Origin: Epiperipatus broadwayi
Taxonomy: Eukaryota > Onychophora > Udeonychophora > Euonychophora > Peripatidae
Assembly: GCA_028023455.1 (NCBI GenBank)
Contig: JAQFVV010000180.1
Coordinates: 1,242,001-1,306,000 of the forward strand
DNA: 64,000 bases
Reading direction: 5' to 3'
The notes under the pieces: model-generated
Databases searched by the model: none
The model's input: the letters and a program-made list of their open reading frames with translations, nothing else
Told to the model about the DNA's origin: nothing
In this document: positions 25,130-37,912 of the stretch, piece after piece
Layout: each line of letters begins with the position of its first letter
Position numbering within the stretch: the stretch's first letter is position 1
Program-made: the position numbers and the translations under genes

Positions 25130-25650
25130 TCTTCTTTCTGATAACACTGCAATTCAAAACTCCATCCTCCTTTATAAGTTTTTCAAACTATATTCTTTAT
25201 AAATCAAATTCCCTAATACTTCAATTTCATGTTTTGCTAACTGCAGTCCATCTTTACTATATAACTCCCTTTTACTAATAAAAAAAATCCCACACATCCA
25301 CAAACATTTCTCTCACACAATTTTTTCAATCTCTCATTTATGGAATATGCCCTATCTAACAAACACCCATTATCAAATGTTGGTAATAATACAAATATTT
25401 CTACTCTTCCTTTAATCTTACTCAAATTCCTATCAATTCTATGTCTACATCCATAATTCTCTCCAATGGCTCTGACAAATTGTTTGTCCCTACCATAACA
25501 TATACATGTATATTCTCTTGTTGCTTTATCTTATCTGTAACATCCTTAATTCTAGCTCCAGGCAGATATAGTCTTATTTCCCTTGCAATTATATCTCATT
25601 TCCTAATCAGTAAATCATACATAGTGACATCTATCACTTTTATGTAAAAT
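25130..25650 (-). pseudogene. SGNH/GDSL esterase-like ORF of the LINE
   Basis: Reading from about 25640, the frame gives KVIDVTMYDLLIRK, then IRLYLPGARIKDVTDKI and VYVMVGTNNLSEPLE. The PGA-x-I-x-D and V-G-T-N-N-L blocks match the second and third conserved blocks of SGNH hydrolases (usually GTND). After a frameshift, 25425-25237 continues with SKIKGRVEIFVLLPTFDN and INERLKKLCERN, matching the following strand and helix of the fold. The N-terminal GDS block is not visible. Two in-frame stops and the shift make it a pseudogene. Confidence 0.62.
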
Positions 25651-25832
25651 TATCTAGAACCTTTTTTATAATAATACAAATTCCAAGGATTTTATAGACC
25701 AAATATTTATATTATTGTATGACAGTATTAGTCATGTCCTCTATGTTATTTATAATAGTCATGTAATCTATAAGTGGGTTAATTTATATAATTATATATA
25801 AAAAGAAACTTGTGTTACGTTAAAACTGTTAC

Positions 25833-25959
25833 CTGCATGAATTGTTTATGATAAACTGACTTTCTATCTTTTTATGATTCGGTAGCTTTTCCCATGTAAT
25901 ATTAAGACTTTCCATATCCATCACAATAACTTGAATATTTCGGAGTTCTTGAGGTGAAT
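25833..25959 (-). CDS. Fibronectin III exon, first half (phase 1-2)
   Basis: A 127-bp exon with acceptor TTTTAAG before 25959 and donor GTAACAG after 25833. It reads 2 + 41 codons + 2 bases with no stop. The peptide runs from SPQELRNIQVIV through SLNITWEKLP to FIINNSC. This is a standard FN3 beginning: the Pro-containing A strand, the B-strand Trp in ITW, and the C strand. Joining the last base of the Ig exon (A) to its first two bases gives Asn, so the linker reads IGNSPQELRN. From memory this resembles the linker between domains 1 and 2 of gp130. The Cys-x-Trp of the classical cytokine-receptor module is replaced by I-T-W, so a generic Ig-FN3 receptor remains possible. It sits between a LINE ending at 25.65 kb and a MITE at 26.26 kb. 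Confidence 0.75.
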
Positions 25960-26260
25960 CTTAAAATTAGAAATACTTTCATTAGTTATATCACATATAG
26001 ATATGTCATTTCCTGCCACAATTTTTCTACTAGGCCGGAAAACTAACTACTGCTTATTAAAAGAAAGGGTATTTAAAATAAATTATCTTACTGCATTCTA
26101 AGAACCTAATAGTGGCTATTTTTATAAACATTTTATTTTTAGGATTTAAAATAAATATATTTTGGAAATATTTTTATGATATAAACTATAAATAGTAATC
26201 ATTATATTTGAAATGATGAAAAAATATTATTAATACTAATATAATTGTTATAATGCTGCA

Positions 26261-26386
26261 TAAAAAAGCGTAGCAATAAAAGTTTTACTATAGTATGCTG
26301 AACACCCTTTGATATTTTAATCTTAATATCGTAGTCATAGTTGCTATGACTATGATATTAAGATTTTTATTGCTAAGCTTTTTTAC
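26261..26386. repeat. Hairpin MITE with a 22-bp perfect inner stem
   Basis: AAAAAAGCGTAGCAATAAAA at 26262-26281 pairs with TTTTATTGCTAAGCTTTTTT at the right end (to about 26384). Inside it, bases 26319-26340 pair perfectly with 26344-26365 across a 3-base loop (AATCTTAATATCG and its complement). It lies 300 bp upstream (in gene direction) of the FN3 exon at 25833-25959. Confidence 0.75.
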
Positions 26387-26389
26387 TTA

Positions 26390-26780
26390 AAATTTCTAAG
26401 CATGTATATCAATAACAATTGTATAGGAAAAGTAATTATAGAATTATAATACTAATATTAATTATAATTTTAATATTAATATATTGAAGTTAGTAATATC
26501 AATAATAATGATGATAAATCCACTGGACTAATATTAACATCTGCAATAGTATTATCATTATCTTCAAAAATAATGTAATGAAAATCAAAATAATTATCCC
26601 AATAACCATAGAGTTTATAATATAATAATAGTGAAATAATTAGTTCCAGGTATAGTAGTATCATTAATAGTACTAATAATGATAATTAAAATGTCATTAA
26701 AATTATTAATACCTAAGTAGTGTTAACAAAACTTAAAATATATTGACACATTTCTAATAATAAAATCGTTTGAACTGCCA
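26390..26780. other. AT-rich unassigned DNA
   Basis: Dominated by short AT runs (ATTATTAATAT-type). No gene or repeat family is recognised. Confidence 0.5.
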
Positions 26781-29035
26781 TCATATAATCATCATCATCA
26801 ACCATTATAAATCCATTGCAGGATGAAGGTCTCTCCAAGTTTAATCTATCTTCTACGATTTTTAGCTTCTCTTCTCCACATTACCCCTGCACACTTTCTT
26901 ACTTCACCCATCCATCTCACATATGGTCTTTTACAATCTCTTGGAATCCGGTTTAAAATTTCAATTGTTCATCTATTATCATCTCTTCTAGCAATATATC
27001 CAGCCCAACTCCACTTCAGTTGTAATTTTTTCAATGAGATCAGTAGTATCTGTTTGTTCTCTTACCCATATATGGCTTTTTCGATCACTTCTTGTTACTC
27101 CCAACATGCATCTCTTCATACTTCTTTGAATGGTCTGAAGTCTCTGTATTGCTCTTCTATTAAGAAATCTCAGATACATAAGAAAGAACTGGTAAACACA
27201 TTTATCAATTACATAGGAAGATTGCTTTAGTATCAAGTTATTTCTACCAAAAGTACTCCAACCAAGTATAATTCTATGATTAATTTCATCCATTATGTTT
27301 CCATCTGTATTAATTAATAATATGACCAAGGTATTTGTAGCTGTTAACTTTTTCTAACTCATCATAATCAATCTTTATTTTCATATTTTGAGAAAATTAA
27401 TTTAACGTTACTTTAGTCTTTTTAACATTTATCTTTAGTCCTACTTTTCTACTTTCATCTGATAACTCCATTAACATTTCCTGCAATACTAAAGCATTAT
27501 TTTCAAAAACAACTACATCATCTGCAAATTCTAAATGACTTAATTAATCTCCATTTACTTTCACTACTTTAACTTCCCATTTTAATCCACCAAATCCTTC
27601 TAGAAACAGCACTACTATAAATAGTTCTGGAGATATGGAGTCACCCTGTCTTACACCCTTCTCAATGTTGACTTTCCTAGTATCATTATGTAAACTAATT
27701 GTTGTTGCATTTTTATAAATATTCTTTAAAATATGACAATATCCTGGATCTATACCTTGATGATCCAATGCTTTAATTACTGAAGAAATGTTTATAGAAT
27801 CAAATGCCCTTTCATAATCTACATATCCAAAACATAATGGCAACTCATATTCATTTGTCCTTTCTATAACTTCTCTCAACACCTGGATATGATCTACTGT
27901 ACTAAAACCACTTTTAAATCTAGCTTGTTCCCTTGGTTGGTGGAAATCCAATGTTTTCTGTAGATGAGTTGTAATTATCTTGGTAAAAATTTTGTACAAA
28001 ACTGATAAAAGACTGATAGGTCTGTAATTTCTAATATCTTTTTTATTAATTTTTTAAAATATTAATATTAATATTGCATTTTTCCAATCATCTGGTACAT
28101 CTTTATAATTTAGACGTTTGGTATATAACTTTGCTAAAAAAAATGTATTTCTTCACCTGCTTCTTTTAATATATCAATTATAATTCCATCGTTACCTGAA
28201 GCCTTTCCTTTCTTCATAAATTTAATTCCATGTCTCACTTCTTCATTTAAAATTGTGGGCAATTTGGAAGATATAATAGATATAGTAGGTACTTGTTATT
28301 TATTACTATATAATTCTTGATAGAAGTCTTCTACCCATTTCATGATGTCATCTTTCTTTTTAGTAATAATTTTATATTTTTTTCTTATTGCAGATATAAA
28401 TTTCCTACCAATACCAAAATGTTGTTTTACACTCTTAAGACTTTTATTTTTTTCTCCAGCTTTTCTTGCTAATTCAGAGTTATAATTTCTTATATCATTT
28501 TCAACTCTTTTCCACACCATTTTATAAAATTCAAGAAACTCAATTTTTTTAATGCATCATTTTTGTATATCTTCATATTTCTTCTTTTCTTCATAAATTC
28601 TCTAGTCTCAGTAGAAATTTTATTTGTCAATTGCTGCTTTTTTTCTACTAGCTATCTTTGTTGCAGTTTTAAAAAATGTATCCATTATTTTCATATTAAT
28701 TTCATTCAAATCTGAATCATGTTCAAAACCTACTACTACTTGAAACCGATTGGTAAGGTCTAATTTAAATTCATTAGAATGTTTCTGAAGATTAGGAATA
28801 TCAACTGTAAATATTGTTTTTCTTAATAATTTTTGTCTCTTTAGTTTTGCATTAACACATATTTTACATCTTACTAGTCAATGGTTACTTCCTGCATTAA
28901 ATTTATTAAGAACATTACATTCTTGAAATATATATTTTCTGTTAGTCAAAATATAATCCAGTTCTGCTGTACCTTCATTTGGATGCTTCCATGTTCATTT
29001 CCTTTTAACATTCTCCTCAAAAAAAGAATTCATAA

Positions 29036-30383
29036 TATACTTGGATCTCTTTTTATGTGGTAGATGGGTTCCACAGAAAACCCGCATTTAAAAATTGCAT
29101 AAAAATAGACTTAACTTACATTGCAAAATGTGGAATACATTCCTTAATTTTCAGAAATCACATAAAACCAAAGCAAGAAGGTAAAATTACTTTAAAATTT
29201 GCATTAAAAAAATAAAGAAATAAAGTATGACTAATAAAAATTTTTAAATATTTGAAAAAAATTGATACAAGACAAACTTTTTTTATTATTTTTATTAACT
29301 ATTTAATTTTATTCAAAACAATATGTTTTTATGTGTAATTTATTTTACATTATTTCATACATATTTTAATAATATCACTATTTGACAATATGCGGGTTCA
29401 TTTGTGAACTGGTAAGACATCAGATTTGTCACAAATGGAAATACTGTTAGCATCAACTTCAGTCTCATGCTGTATTAATGGTTTTCTGCCAACAATGTAA
29501 TTAATTGGTAATTAAACTTTGAGATGATGAATTTACTAATTGTTTATAAAGCTTGCGATATCAATACTGTTATGTCTAGCTGTTAGAGAATGCACTTTTA
29601 CAAGTGCAACTAAATATATATAACATGCTTCTGCAAGTGTGTTAATAATGACTAATGGTTAAATTTTCTTTTATACACATATATACATGGAGAAAATTTT
29701 ACGCAGAAAAAAGTTACAAGTAAAAATATTTAAAAACTTTTAAAGATACATTCTTTTTAAGTAGAAATTAAAAGTTCTTAAATATTTTTACTTGTAACTT
29801 TTTTCTGTCTAAAAGTTTATCCACATATATATGTGTGTAAAAGAAAATATAAACATACATATTTCAAAGATACATTCTTTTTAAAAAGAAATTAAAAGTT
29901 CTTAAACATTTTTACTTGTAACTTTTTTCTGTCAAAAAGTTTCTCCGTGTATATATGTGTATAAAAGAAAATATAAACATATACATACATAACACATACA
30001 ATTATTTAGCTGTCATTGGATTTAAGAGCTAATTCATAATTCATGTCATTAACAAAAAATTATTTTCCAATTGATTAGAAAGTTGAAGACTTTCTCAAAT
30101 CATTTTTGCTGTGAAATGAACATGTTCCGCTTTTGTTTCATTATCTTTTTTTAAATCTTCTAATGTATCTAAATTTATTGCCAAACCTTTTTCCAACAGG
30201 CATTTAAAATATGTAAAATTTAATGCTTGTACATAAAACAGGGAAATCCCGATTTTATGTGAAATATGAACTTTTTTATTGCAGAAAAGAAAACTACATA
30301 AAAAGATATTAAGAAGAAACGTGAATCACATAACTTGAAAATTGCATTAAAAAAATCTGTACAAAAAGAAACTCAGGTGTATA
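29036..30383 (-). mobile_element. TIR DNA element, copy 1, inserted in the RTE-like LINE
   Basis: Ends TATACTTGGATCTC (29036) and GAAACTCAGGTGTATA (to 30383) are inverted repeats of the family end TATACACCTGGGTCTC seen in copy 2 at 62849-63829. Homology to copy 2 extends well inside both ends, for example AAAAATAGACTTAACTTAC at 29103 against the matching stretch near copy 2's right end. Removing the insert with one TATA restores the LINE endonuclease reading, so the boundaries are exact and TATA (or TA) is the target duplication. A minus-strand remnant at about 29560-29400 reads MRLKLMLTVFPFV, matching MRVKLALVVFPFA in copy 2. Both are probably internally deleted non-autonomous elements. Confidence 0.82.
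29660..29990. repeat. Nested palindromic repeat within TIR element copy 1
   Basis: AAAAAAGTTACAAGTAAAAA (about 29708) is inverted as ATTTTTACTTGTAACTTTTTT (about 29783-29803). The right half, from AAGATACATTCTTTTTA to GTATAAAAGAAAATATAAAC, is then repeated at about 29866-29980. Copy 2 of the host element lacks the whole block, so it is a later nested insertion followed by partial duplication. Confidence 0.75.
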
Positions 30384-30759
30384 AAGTTTTTCCTTTTCTG
30401 GAAACTCCACAAGTCTATGTCCTTTCTCATTTCTATTACCATAACCAAAGTTACCTACAGCACTTTTATCTTTCATTATTTTAGCATTAAAGGCTCCAAT
30501 AATAATTCTAAAATGTTTTTTAGTCTGATCAAAAGCCTTTTAAACATCCATATAAAAATCTTCTATTACTTCATCACTATAAGAACTTGCTGGAGCATAA
30601 ACCTGAATTATCCACATTTGGTATCTGCTATTAAGTTGTATAACTAATCTTGCCACTCTATCCGATACACTTTCAATCTCCATAATGTTGTTCTTCCACT
30701 TTTTATTTATAATGAATCCTACTTCATTTGAATGAAGGTTGTTCACTAAATGCAGACAT

Positions 30760-33700
30760 AGTAAGAAGTTTTTAGAATTTTTGCATTTGTTTAATAGAAT
30801 GATGCTGGATTGATGAATGCACTGATGAAAAATAATTTGGAAATATCTCTGCAGTTGAATAGATATTCACTTTGATTACAAAATGTTAAAAATGTATAAA
30901 AAGCAATTCTTAATTTTTTTAAGAATTTTGTGGAAGATTATTGAACTGTTAACAGAAATGTAAAAATTTTGGTGTTTGATACTTCTAACTCTTCTGAGAA
31001 ATAAATATTTTTTATGAAATACATATATAATGAGGGGAAATGGTATGAGTTTTTGTATTGATGCATGGTTGGGTGCATTCGGGTGAGGAATGCATTATTA
31101 GGAAAAACACATTAACAATTACCTATTAAGATGTAATGTTAAGCTATCCTATTTAATGAAAACTTTAGTTTAAATAATCATATTATTTTGTGATTGCTGT
31201 TAAAATTTAATTACTGAAAGTAATTTCTGTATGCAACCATTTTTATAATATAAAATATACTTCATATTGCCATTCTAGTTTTGTTTACAGTCAGAACATT
31301 AACAATCCATTTAACCTTCACTGATTACTTTCACTATACTGAATGGATATATCTTCTACATCCTAAAAAAATTTCTAAAATTCTTTGTCCAAGCTCAAAA
31401 CACAGGTTTGATCATAGCAAGCAGGTAATACTTTTCCTTGAGACAAATCAAAAAAAAAATCAGAAACAAAAAATTCAACTTTGATTAATTAATTGCAATG
31501 TAAATCTCATTCTCAGATTTTTTACTTAATAGTTAAACATTCGTTAAGTGCTGGGTTTGATCTGGCATTTTAAATCTAATGCTTGAATATCCTAGTGTCT
31601 CACTGATGAAAGCCAGAGCTAGAAACCAGTCTAGGGATAGGAATGTTCTGAAAACTTGTTAAGAGCTATTGGCACATTCATTACATAAAATCTGCAACTA
31701 AGAATGAGAGATTAAGATTAGTCATATATATTTTCTAATTTAACAGTGGTAGACAAAAATCAATTAGTTTTCTTTTTTAAAAAATAAAGATTGTACAAGT
31801 CAGGCTTTCTAGTTGTAATGTATGAAAAGACAGAGCATGATTGCGGTCAATGTTAGACATAATTAAATTCAATAATTAATGGAAACCTTCTATGTGGCGA
31901 CATATATATATAATACGCTAAAACTTTACTATATAATAAATATTTTATAATTTTGATTTTGATACTTTTGAATATTTTAAGCTTATGTTTGTTTGTTTTT
32001 TGTAAAAAAAAAAAAAGTGAATTGCTTAATCACATAAAGTTTGTCATTTGTAAAAATTTATTTGCTTTTAATTTTAATTTTGTAAAAATTTAAAAGAAAA
32101 AATATAACCAAGATGGCAGGTTCAAATTAACCCATTGTAAAGTTTGCTTCACTAATTAAATATTTTAGAAGCTTGATTTTCATTAATTGAAATATTGTTT
32201 TCTTATCAAAGTCATTTTTATTTTAACTAAAAATATTTCGTTAATGAAATATTTTTGTTTCATTTATATTTGTAATTTTTTAATTGCTTATCTGCCACTG
32301 GGCAAATGAACTAAATCATTCCTGTCATAGTTGGGAATCTATAAATAGGGTAAATTGGAAATAAAGGGGGAAGTTTGCTTTCTTTTGCTTGCTTTTAACT
32401 TTCTTTTGGTTTTGCTGTTCTACTTTTTTTGTACTATATATATAGTAAAATAAAATGTCAGTTGAGTAGGATCCGAATCATCTTTTTCCTGTGCTTCTCA
32501 GGGACTGTCTCTGAAATGCTGTCATGAAGCTCCTGCCATGGAAGAATGCCACTAATGAAGAAGCAGTAATGACTGAGATTGCAGACCACCAAGCTCATCT
32601 CTGTAAGCTAAAGTTCAAAAGGATGAACCATCTAGCCATTGTAACATTGCCGAGGTAACAGTTCTATGCTTACCTATATCTATACTAATAATTAATGTGA
32701 TTTTGTTATTTATTTATACCCAATATTTGCTTGAAAGTCTCTATAATCGTACCCGATATATATATGTAAGTGCTTACATCTATTTAACTTTAAATCCTAC
32801 ATTTTATTTAGTGCAGTAAATTTTACTATTATAATTATTTGCTATTTACTTTTATATGTAATCCATGAGCCTATATTTTAGATTAGTATTTTAAATCCCC
32901 AGCACTTCAGGGATAATTTTATTACTTTAAATTATTGGTTTTAAAGCCATTACTCACTGGGTTGAGAACTAGTTAAATAATATCATTTCTGTTCTAGGCA
33001 GATTATTAGTATAATACTGCCATAAGTATATATTTTTTGATTATAAATTTAATGTTATTCAAGAACGCCATTACTTAAATTCCAGTAAAGATATTTTAAA
33101 TAATAATGACCATTATTTTTTTTATGTAATAATCATTTATATATATATATATAGTACCTTGAGCATTATAATTTAAATAATGCATGTGGGCTCTGTTTAA
33201 TGAAGGGAAATGTAATTGTATATCATTAAGACATTCATCTATTTTTATATTTCAGTTATTTAATTTGGTTTAGTATCCAAGTCATGCCGTTACACCAATT
33301 GAAACTTTATATTTAGGCCATTAATTATTTTGATGTCATTAAAGGACATATTATAGTTTCATAGCATTGCCAGCATGGGTCAGCCATTATCATTATTTGC
33401 TTTATCATAATTTGAGGATCATCGGGAACTCACGTTTACTTCATATGTTTTAGCTGGCATCATAAATGCTCTAGGACACCTTTGAAAAGAGTATCAGAAG
33501 CTCTGCATGGGTAACCTATGTGGCATCGCCCTACCTTCTTCTTCTCCAGGTATGGCCTGCCAGAAGAATGGGCATACCATTTATTTTTGCTCACTTAAAT
33601 TATGAAGCATCTCCCTGGCTGATAATGGACTGAATTTCATATTTGGTGCTTCGTGCTTGCACTGCCATTCATTGTAATATTTTAGAATCATGCCTATGAC

Positions 33701-34550
33701 TAATCAGTAAGCTGTAACGCTGTGATATAACTAAACCATTTTTGTTATTTACTATTGTATTTATATGTAGAATGTCATGAAAAGCTTGCATTAAGCTATT
33801 TCCCTTAGATGAGTGACTCCCACATGCATAAATGAATTCTTAATTTATTTTAAGAATTGAAATATAATGTTTGTCATATTGAATATGAAAATATTCACAT
33901 ATTCAAAATCACAGTTTTATAACTTGGTTGTTCAATAGTTAATAAAAGTAATGGATGTCAGAGACCAATTTACCTGGCATCATAGCTACATACATGTAGA
34001 TTTCTTAGAATATTGAAATGGCATCAATCATAGTTTGTTAAATAAATGATATTAATTTCTTCAAACATTAAAGTGTCTCTCTGGTAAATTTTTTTGTCTA
34101 GGTCATTATTTAATCCTATGATAAAATAGTGTTTTTCTTCTTAAACCCCTTTATGTAACTTTTATTTTTCAAACATTGGCATATAAATAAACTGCACTAA
34201 GCATGACATCCTATAATGATCACAGATGTAATCATAATGAAACTATTCTAGTGTGAACTATATAAATAATGTACATTTAGAATACATTGTTTTTAAACAA
34301 TATTAAATTAAAGTATCTTTTAATCCTATCCAGAGTTCGAATCTTTATTTTGGTTAGTTTTTAAAAATAAAAAGGTTTTATATAATTATGTATTATTTTA
34401 ATTCCTATATCTCATTCAGGGATTAATCCTCAACAGTCCTAATTCGAGTCACATGTCTCTAAACCACTGTCCTGATGTCCGGTACAATATATATATATAT
34501 AATCAGTGCTCAATTTATATTAAGATAGCAAATCTTTATACTTTAATGAC
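30760..34550. other. Unassigned intron DNA
   Basis: No gene or repeat family recognised. Balanced-composition patches at about 32450-32670 and 33340-33720 stand out from AT-rich surroundings, as do TA runs near 31905, 33140 and 34490. An open 134-bp segment at 31291-31424 (+) between TTTGTTTACAG and GTAATA is noted separately as a doubtful exon. Confidence 0.4.
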
Positions 34551-34554
34551 AGGC

Positions 34555-35700
34555 TTTAATCTACTTCAATCTCCAACTCATCAGCCATCCATACCATTGG
34601 AAACCTGATGATAGAATGTCCAAATCCCATGCTGATGCCAATATTGTTGTTATCTTTTTCAATATATCTTTCTGTAAACATTTTAATAACACCTGTAGTA
34701 TTTCTTGTAAATTTTCTTCACTGAAAACCAAACTGTTTTCAATGTAATATTCTAATCTGCTCATAAGCTTTTTGAGGTAATGTTTTCAATAATATTTTTG
34801 AAGCATGAGATAACATGCTTATTGTTTTTTATTTTTACATCTAACAATTTTCTTTTTTTAAAAAATTGAAATTATTCATCTTGTGTTTAGGTTAAATTCT
34901 GCTATTATATATCAAACTGCACAGTCCAAAATTTTCTAACAACTTTGATTTTCTTTTTTAAAATCATTTTAATTATTTTTCTGTCAATATGTCCATACAT
35001 TTTTATCTACTTCAACATTTTCTTTTTCAAGGTCATGATTAATTGCATTATTTTCTTTGGGACACTAAAATATTTTTCCTATCTTTTCAATTTATTATTC
35101 CTATCAGTTATCATTTTCTATTTTATCAGATATTTCATTCATTAATCATTTCCCCCTCCCAAATCATATTTCACAAATTGATTATTGCCTGAATTTTTAT
35201 ATTACCATAATTCATGACAATTTTTTCTTCTTTATCTGTTCTCAAACCATATTTCAACCACCAAACAGCAATTTACATACATTTTACTCTCCTGTTGTAT
35301 TATTTTCTTTATCTTTTTATATTCTATCTATTTCACATTATCATGTTCAGTAATTGAAATATATGTATGCATGAATGGCAAATCCTTACAACATGCATTT
35401 ATTCTCTTCAGCATAAGCATATCATCAATACAATCTATTTTTGCCATACTATTTCAAATTTTTTATCCAGTAACACTACCAATTTTCTTTTATTTCTTGA
35501 CCAGCACAGCAATAAACCAATTTAATATACCCACTATTAAATTTTCCACATTTTTGACACTTTATTTACTCAATCCTATAATATCAGTATTATTTATTTT
35601 CATTTCTATCTCCCAATTTTACAATTATCTGCTATTTCTCAGTGAACTTACATTCCAAGTATCAACTCTCAACATCTCTTCATTCAATGCACTATCTGTA
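34555..35700 (-). pseudogene. Decayed LINE fragment, endonuclease end
   Basis: On the minus strand the segment near 35680 reads RVDTWNVSSLRNS, like the T-W-N-V-R-T-L start of LINE endonucleases, followed by INNTDIIGLS, the I-D-I-x-G-L-x-E-strand equivalent. Downstream pieces lie in different frames, including an open stretch at 34764-34561 (SRLEYYIENSLVF). It is heavily decayed; only the endonuclease start is convincing. Confidence 0.42.
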
Positions 35701-36116
35701 TAAAAATTTTCACAGGTTTATGACTTGAGTAGCCCAATGTCTATTATTGCCAGGGAAGATGCCAAAACCTTTTTAGATAAGATCTCAATAGCAGTAGAAT
35801 TAATTTCATATTTATACTTATAATGAAAAAAGAAAGCTCTAAGGTAAAAGGTTTACTATTGTTTACTTTGCCAAGCAATAACTTTTACTAAATGCTTAAT
35901 ATAATAGCCATATCTCATAAATGATTGTCCATTAAATAGCTTCCTCTTTGTTATTTTCACATATTCTGATTTTACCAACTTTAAAAATTGCTGTTACAGA
36001 CCCAGCATCTAGCAGGATGTTTTACTTATTTAATGGGTGGTGCTTTTCTCAAGAACTGGATGAGCCACCAGGCGATGCTGCCGAACCACCAAGAAGCCTG
36101 CAATTGATAATTTTTT

Positions 36117-37075
36117 TTTTAATATTCGCTAAAAATCGCTTAATTTTGGAAATGGTAACACCCATCACGCTGCACGAGACAAATCAGTCAAAATTGCTGA
36201 AATTGAAATGTAAAAAAAAAAATTGCTAAAAATCACTTAATTTTAGAAATGGTACCTCCCCCCCCCCCGCCGCACGAGACAAATCAGTCAAAAGTGCTGA
36301 AATTGAAATGTATAATTGAAAAAAAAAACTATAATAAAAGCCTACTAAATTAAACAAAAACATACTAAATGTCAAAGCGATTTAAAAAAGAATCATCTTC
36401 AGTTATCTAACTAATAGATAATAATTCAAACCTCATAGTAATCTGTAATAGCGTATTAGTTTATATCAAAAATTATTGCAAATAAAAAATCGCACATATA
36501 TAATAAAATCAACAAAACAGAAATAAAATAATCAGAATAGAAAATTGAAATTTAAACAAAAGTTGATTATAACATCTGAGGCAAATAATGTTTCTAAATC
36601 CCCCTCCTCTCCCACACAAGGTGTTCAATGAAAAATAAGTAAATTGCAAATTATGATGCTATTTTTAAAATCCTATGAAATAAATGAAAAAAAAATATAT
36701 AATAAAAGCCTACGACATTAAACAAAAACATACTAAATCTCAAAGCGATTTAAAAAATAAAAGTATTTATAAAATGTTAAAATAACAGCACGAAAAATTG
36801 CGGGAAATGTCTTAAAAAAGAATCAGTCTCAGTTATCTAAGTAACAGATATAATAATCTTTTATTAATAAAGGTTCTTTTTGAAAGTACATATTAAGTAA
36901 TCAATGTTCCTATTAATCTATAATAGCGTCATTAGAGTTTAAATTCAGTGAATATGTTACTCTATTACTAGTTTGTATCAAAATTATTGCAAGTACTCGG
37001 ATTAAGTCGCACATATATAAAATTAACAAAATATACATAAAATAATTAGAATAGAAAATACAATTTGAAAGTAAT
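36117..37075. repeat. Direct repeats inside the left foldback arm
   Basis: Two block types are duplicated. A unit of about 100 bp with CACGAGACAAATCAGTCAAA occurs at about 36117-36213 and 36220-36312. A longer unit beginning TAATAAAAGCCTAC occurs at about 36336-36560 and 36700-37075. The same arrangement is mirrored in the right arm (41150-42050), so the duplications predate or were copied with the arms. Confidence 0.75.
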
Positions 37076-37912
37076 TTACCAATTTCCCTGGGGAGTGAGT
37101 TCATCTTTCAGCAGGTCGTTGAATTTTTCATCCTTACAAAATGAAACTTGGGCATTGTAGATCGCTCCATTAGTGACAAAATATGGATATATATATATTA
37201 TATTTTTCCTGTCTATTGATCGCGTTTTCTTTCACTTAAAGTTTTTTATTTTTAAAATAACTTATGCACAATTTAGAAACTGAAAAAATAGCTAAACATT
37301 TTTGGTACTATATGTAGTATAAAGAAATTTCCAGAACTTGGGTCACGTGACTGATTGGTTTTACAAAAAGGTTTTAGTTTTTTTTGTATTTATATCAAAG
37401 TCTTACTTTAACTTGAATTTGTGTTTGTTTTATTTATTTATTATAAATAAACACATAACCTAAAGAAATCATTAGTCTTTTGCCTTCATTTATTTGCATG
37501 TCAGTTTTTGATTAAATATCTGCTTATTAGTTGTTTTAATTCCAATTTGTTGTGCGCATGTGTGTCCATAAAAAGCTGTATAAACTTTAAAACTTATGGA
37601 ATGGAATGTGTATAGCAATTTTCATTCGAATTTTTTTCAAACAATAAATAAAAAGTATTACATGTTAGGGTTAAGTTTTGTCTTCATTAAAGCACAAACT
37701 AAATAGAACAGTAATGTTTTCGTTTTACTTCCTTTCATCCCAAAGCCAAATAAAAAATAATAATGGAGGAAGCCCCTCCCAAGAAACCCCAGAAAGCTTG
37801 ATGGATCAATATTTTGAGAAAATGCATATATATAAATTATTTTATTTATAATCATATATTATAACACTTCAAATGTACAATCACTTTTTCTTTTAAAATA
37901 TATATGTTCTCC

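Larger units (their letters stand above)
21864..25650 (-). mobile_element. LINE with SGNH-esterase ORF, endonuclease and RT, decayed
   Basis: Minus strand. 25650-25130 encodes an SGNH-hydrolase-like protein. 24960-24400 encodes an APE endonuclease opening with IGYLNVQGGRR and VVETHLREEKENI. 24362-23946 is a Lys/Glu-rich linker. The RT contains FIDIVKAHDRENRN (about 23140), KGCPMSPILF (about 22930) and FADDIFLCTERRED (about 22815-22770). The C-terminus reaches 21864 (MVRKIPHYAGDLDKEF), and the element ends in a TA-rich tail (about 21862-21845). Many stops and shifts are present. An esterase-like ORF upstream of ORF2 is known from CR1-like LINEs, but I cannot fix the clade. It abuts the gypsy remnant in the same orientation. 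Confidence 0.8.
26784..30750 (-). mobile_element. RTE-like LINE, 5'-truncated and split by a TIR element
   Basis: Minus strand. The endonuclease starts within the domain at about 30746 (NEVGFIINKKWKNN, QVYAPASSY, FGYGNRNE) and is interrupted at 30383-29036 by another transposon. It then resumes with YIMNSFF, DYILTNRKYIF and a Lys-rich linker. The RT spans 27999-27480: QPREQARFKSGFSTVDHIQ, GYVDYERAFDSI (motif A), GVRQGDSISPELF (motif B) and LEFADDVVVF (active site). The C-terminus (27329-26820) reads EINHRIILGWSTFG and AMLG-type SMKRCMLGVTRSDR. The 3' end carries an (ATC)n run at about 26784-26797, the short-repeat tail typical of RTE-clade elements. Scattered stops make it dead. The missing 5' end is normal for LINE insertions. 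Confidence 0.87.

Noticed and set aside
23204-25278. Hydrophobic plus-strand ORFs at 22.7-25.3 kb resembling membrane proteins
   Set aside because: They are antisense shadows of the Lys- and Glu-rich minus-strand LINE coding region.
31291-31424. Open plus-strand segment between TTTGTTTACAG and GTAATA (134 bp) that could be an exon
   Set aside because: No domain signature, opposite strand to the receptor gene, and no partner exon in matching phase; open segments of this size are not rare.
15185-33720. Possible homology between the GC-balanced patches at 15.2-17.3 kb and 32.4-33.7 kb
   Set aside because: Only short shared words could be found by eye; not enough to call a repeat family.
35948-36229. 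93-codon plus-strand ORF
   Set aside because: It crosses the end of the foldback element into flanking DNA; a chance open frame.
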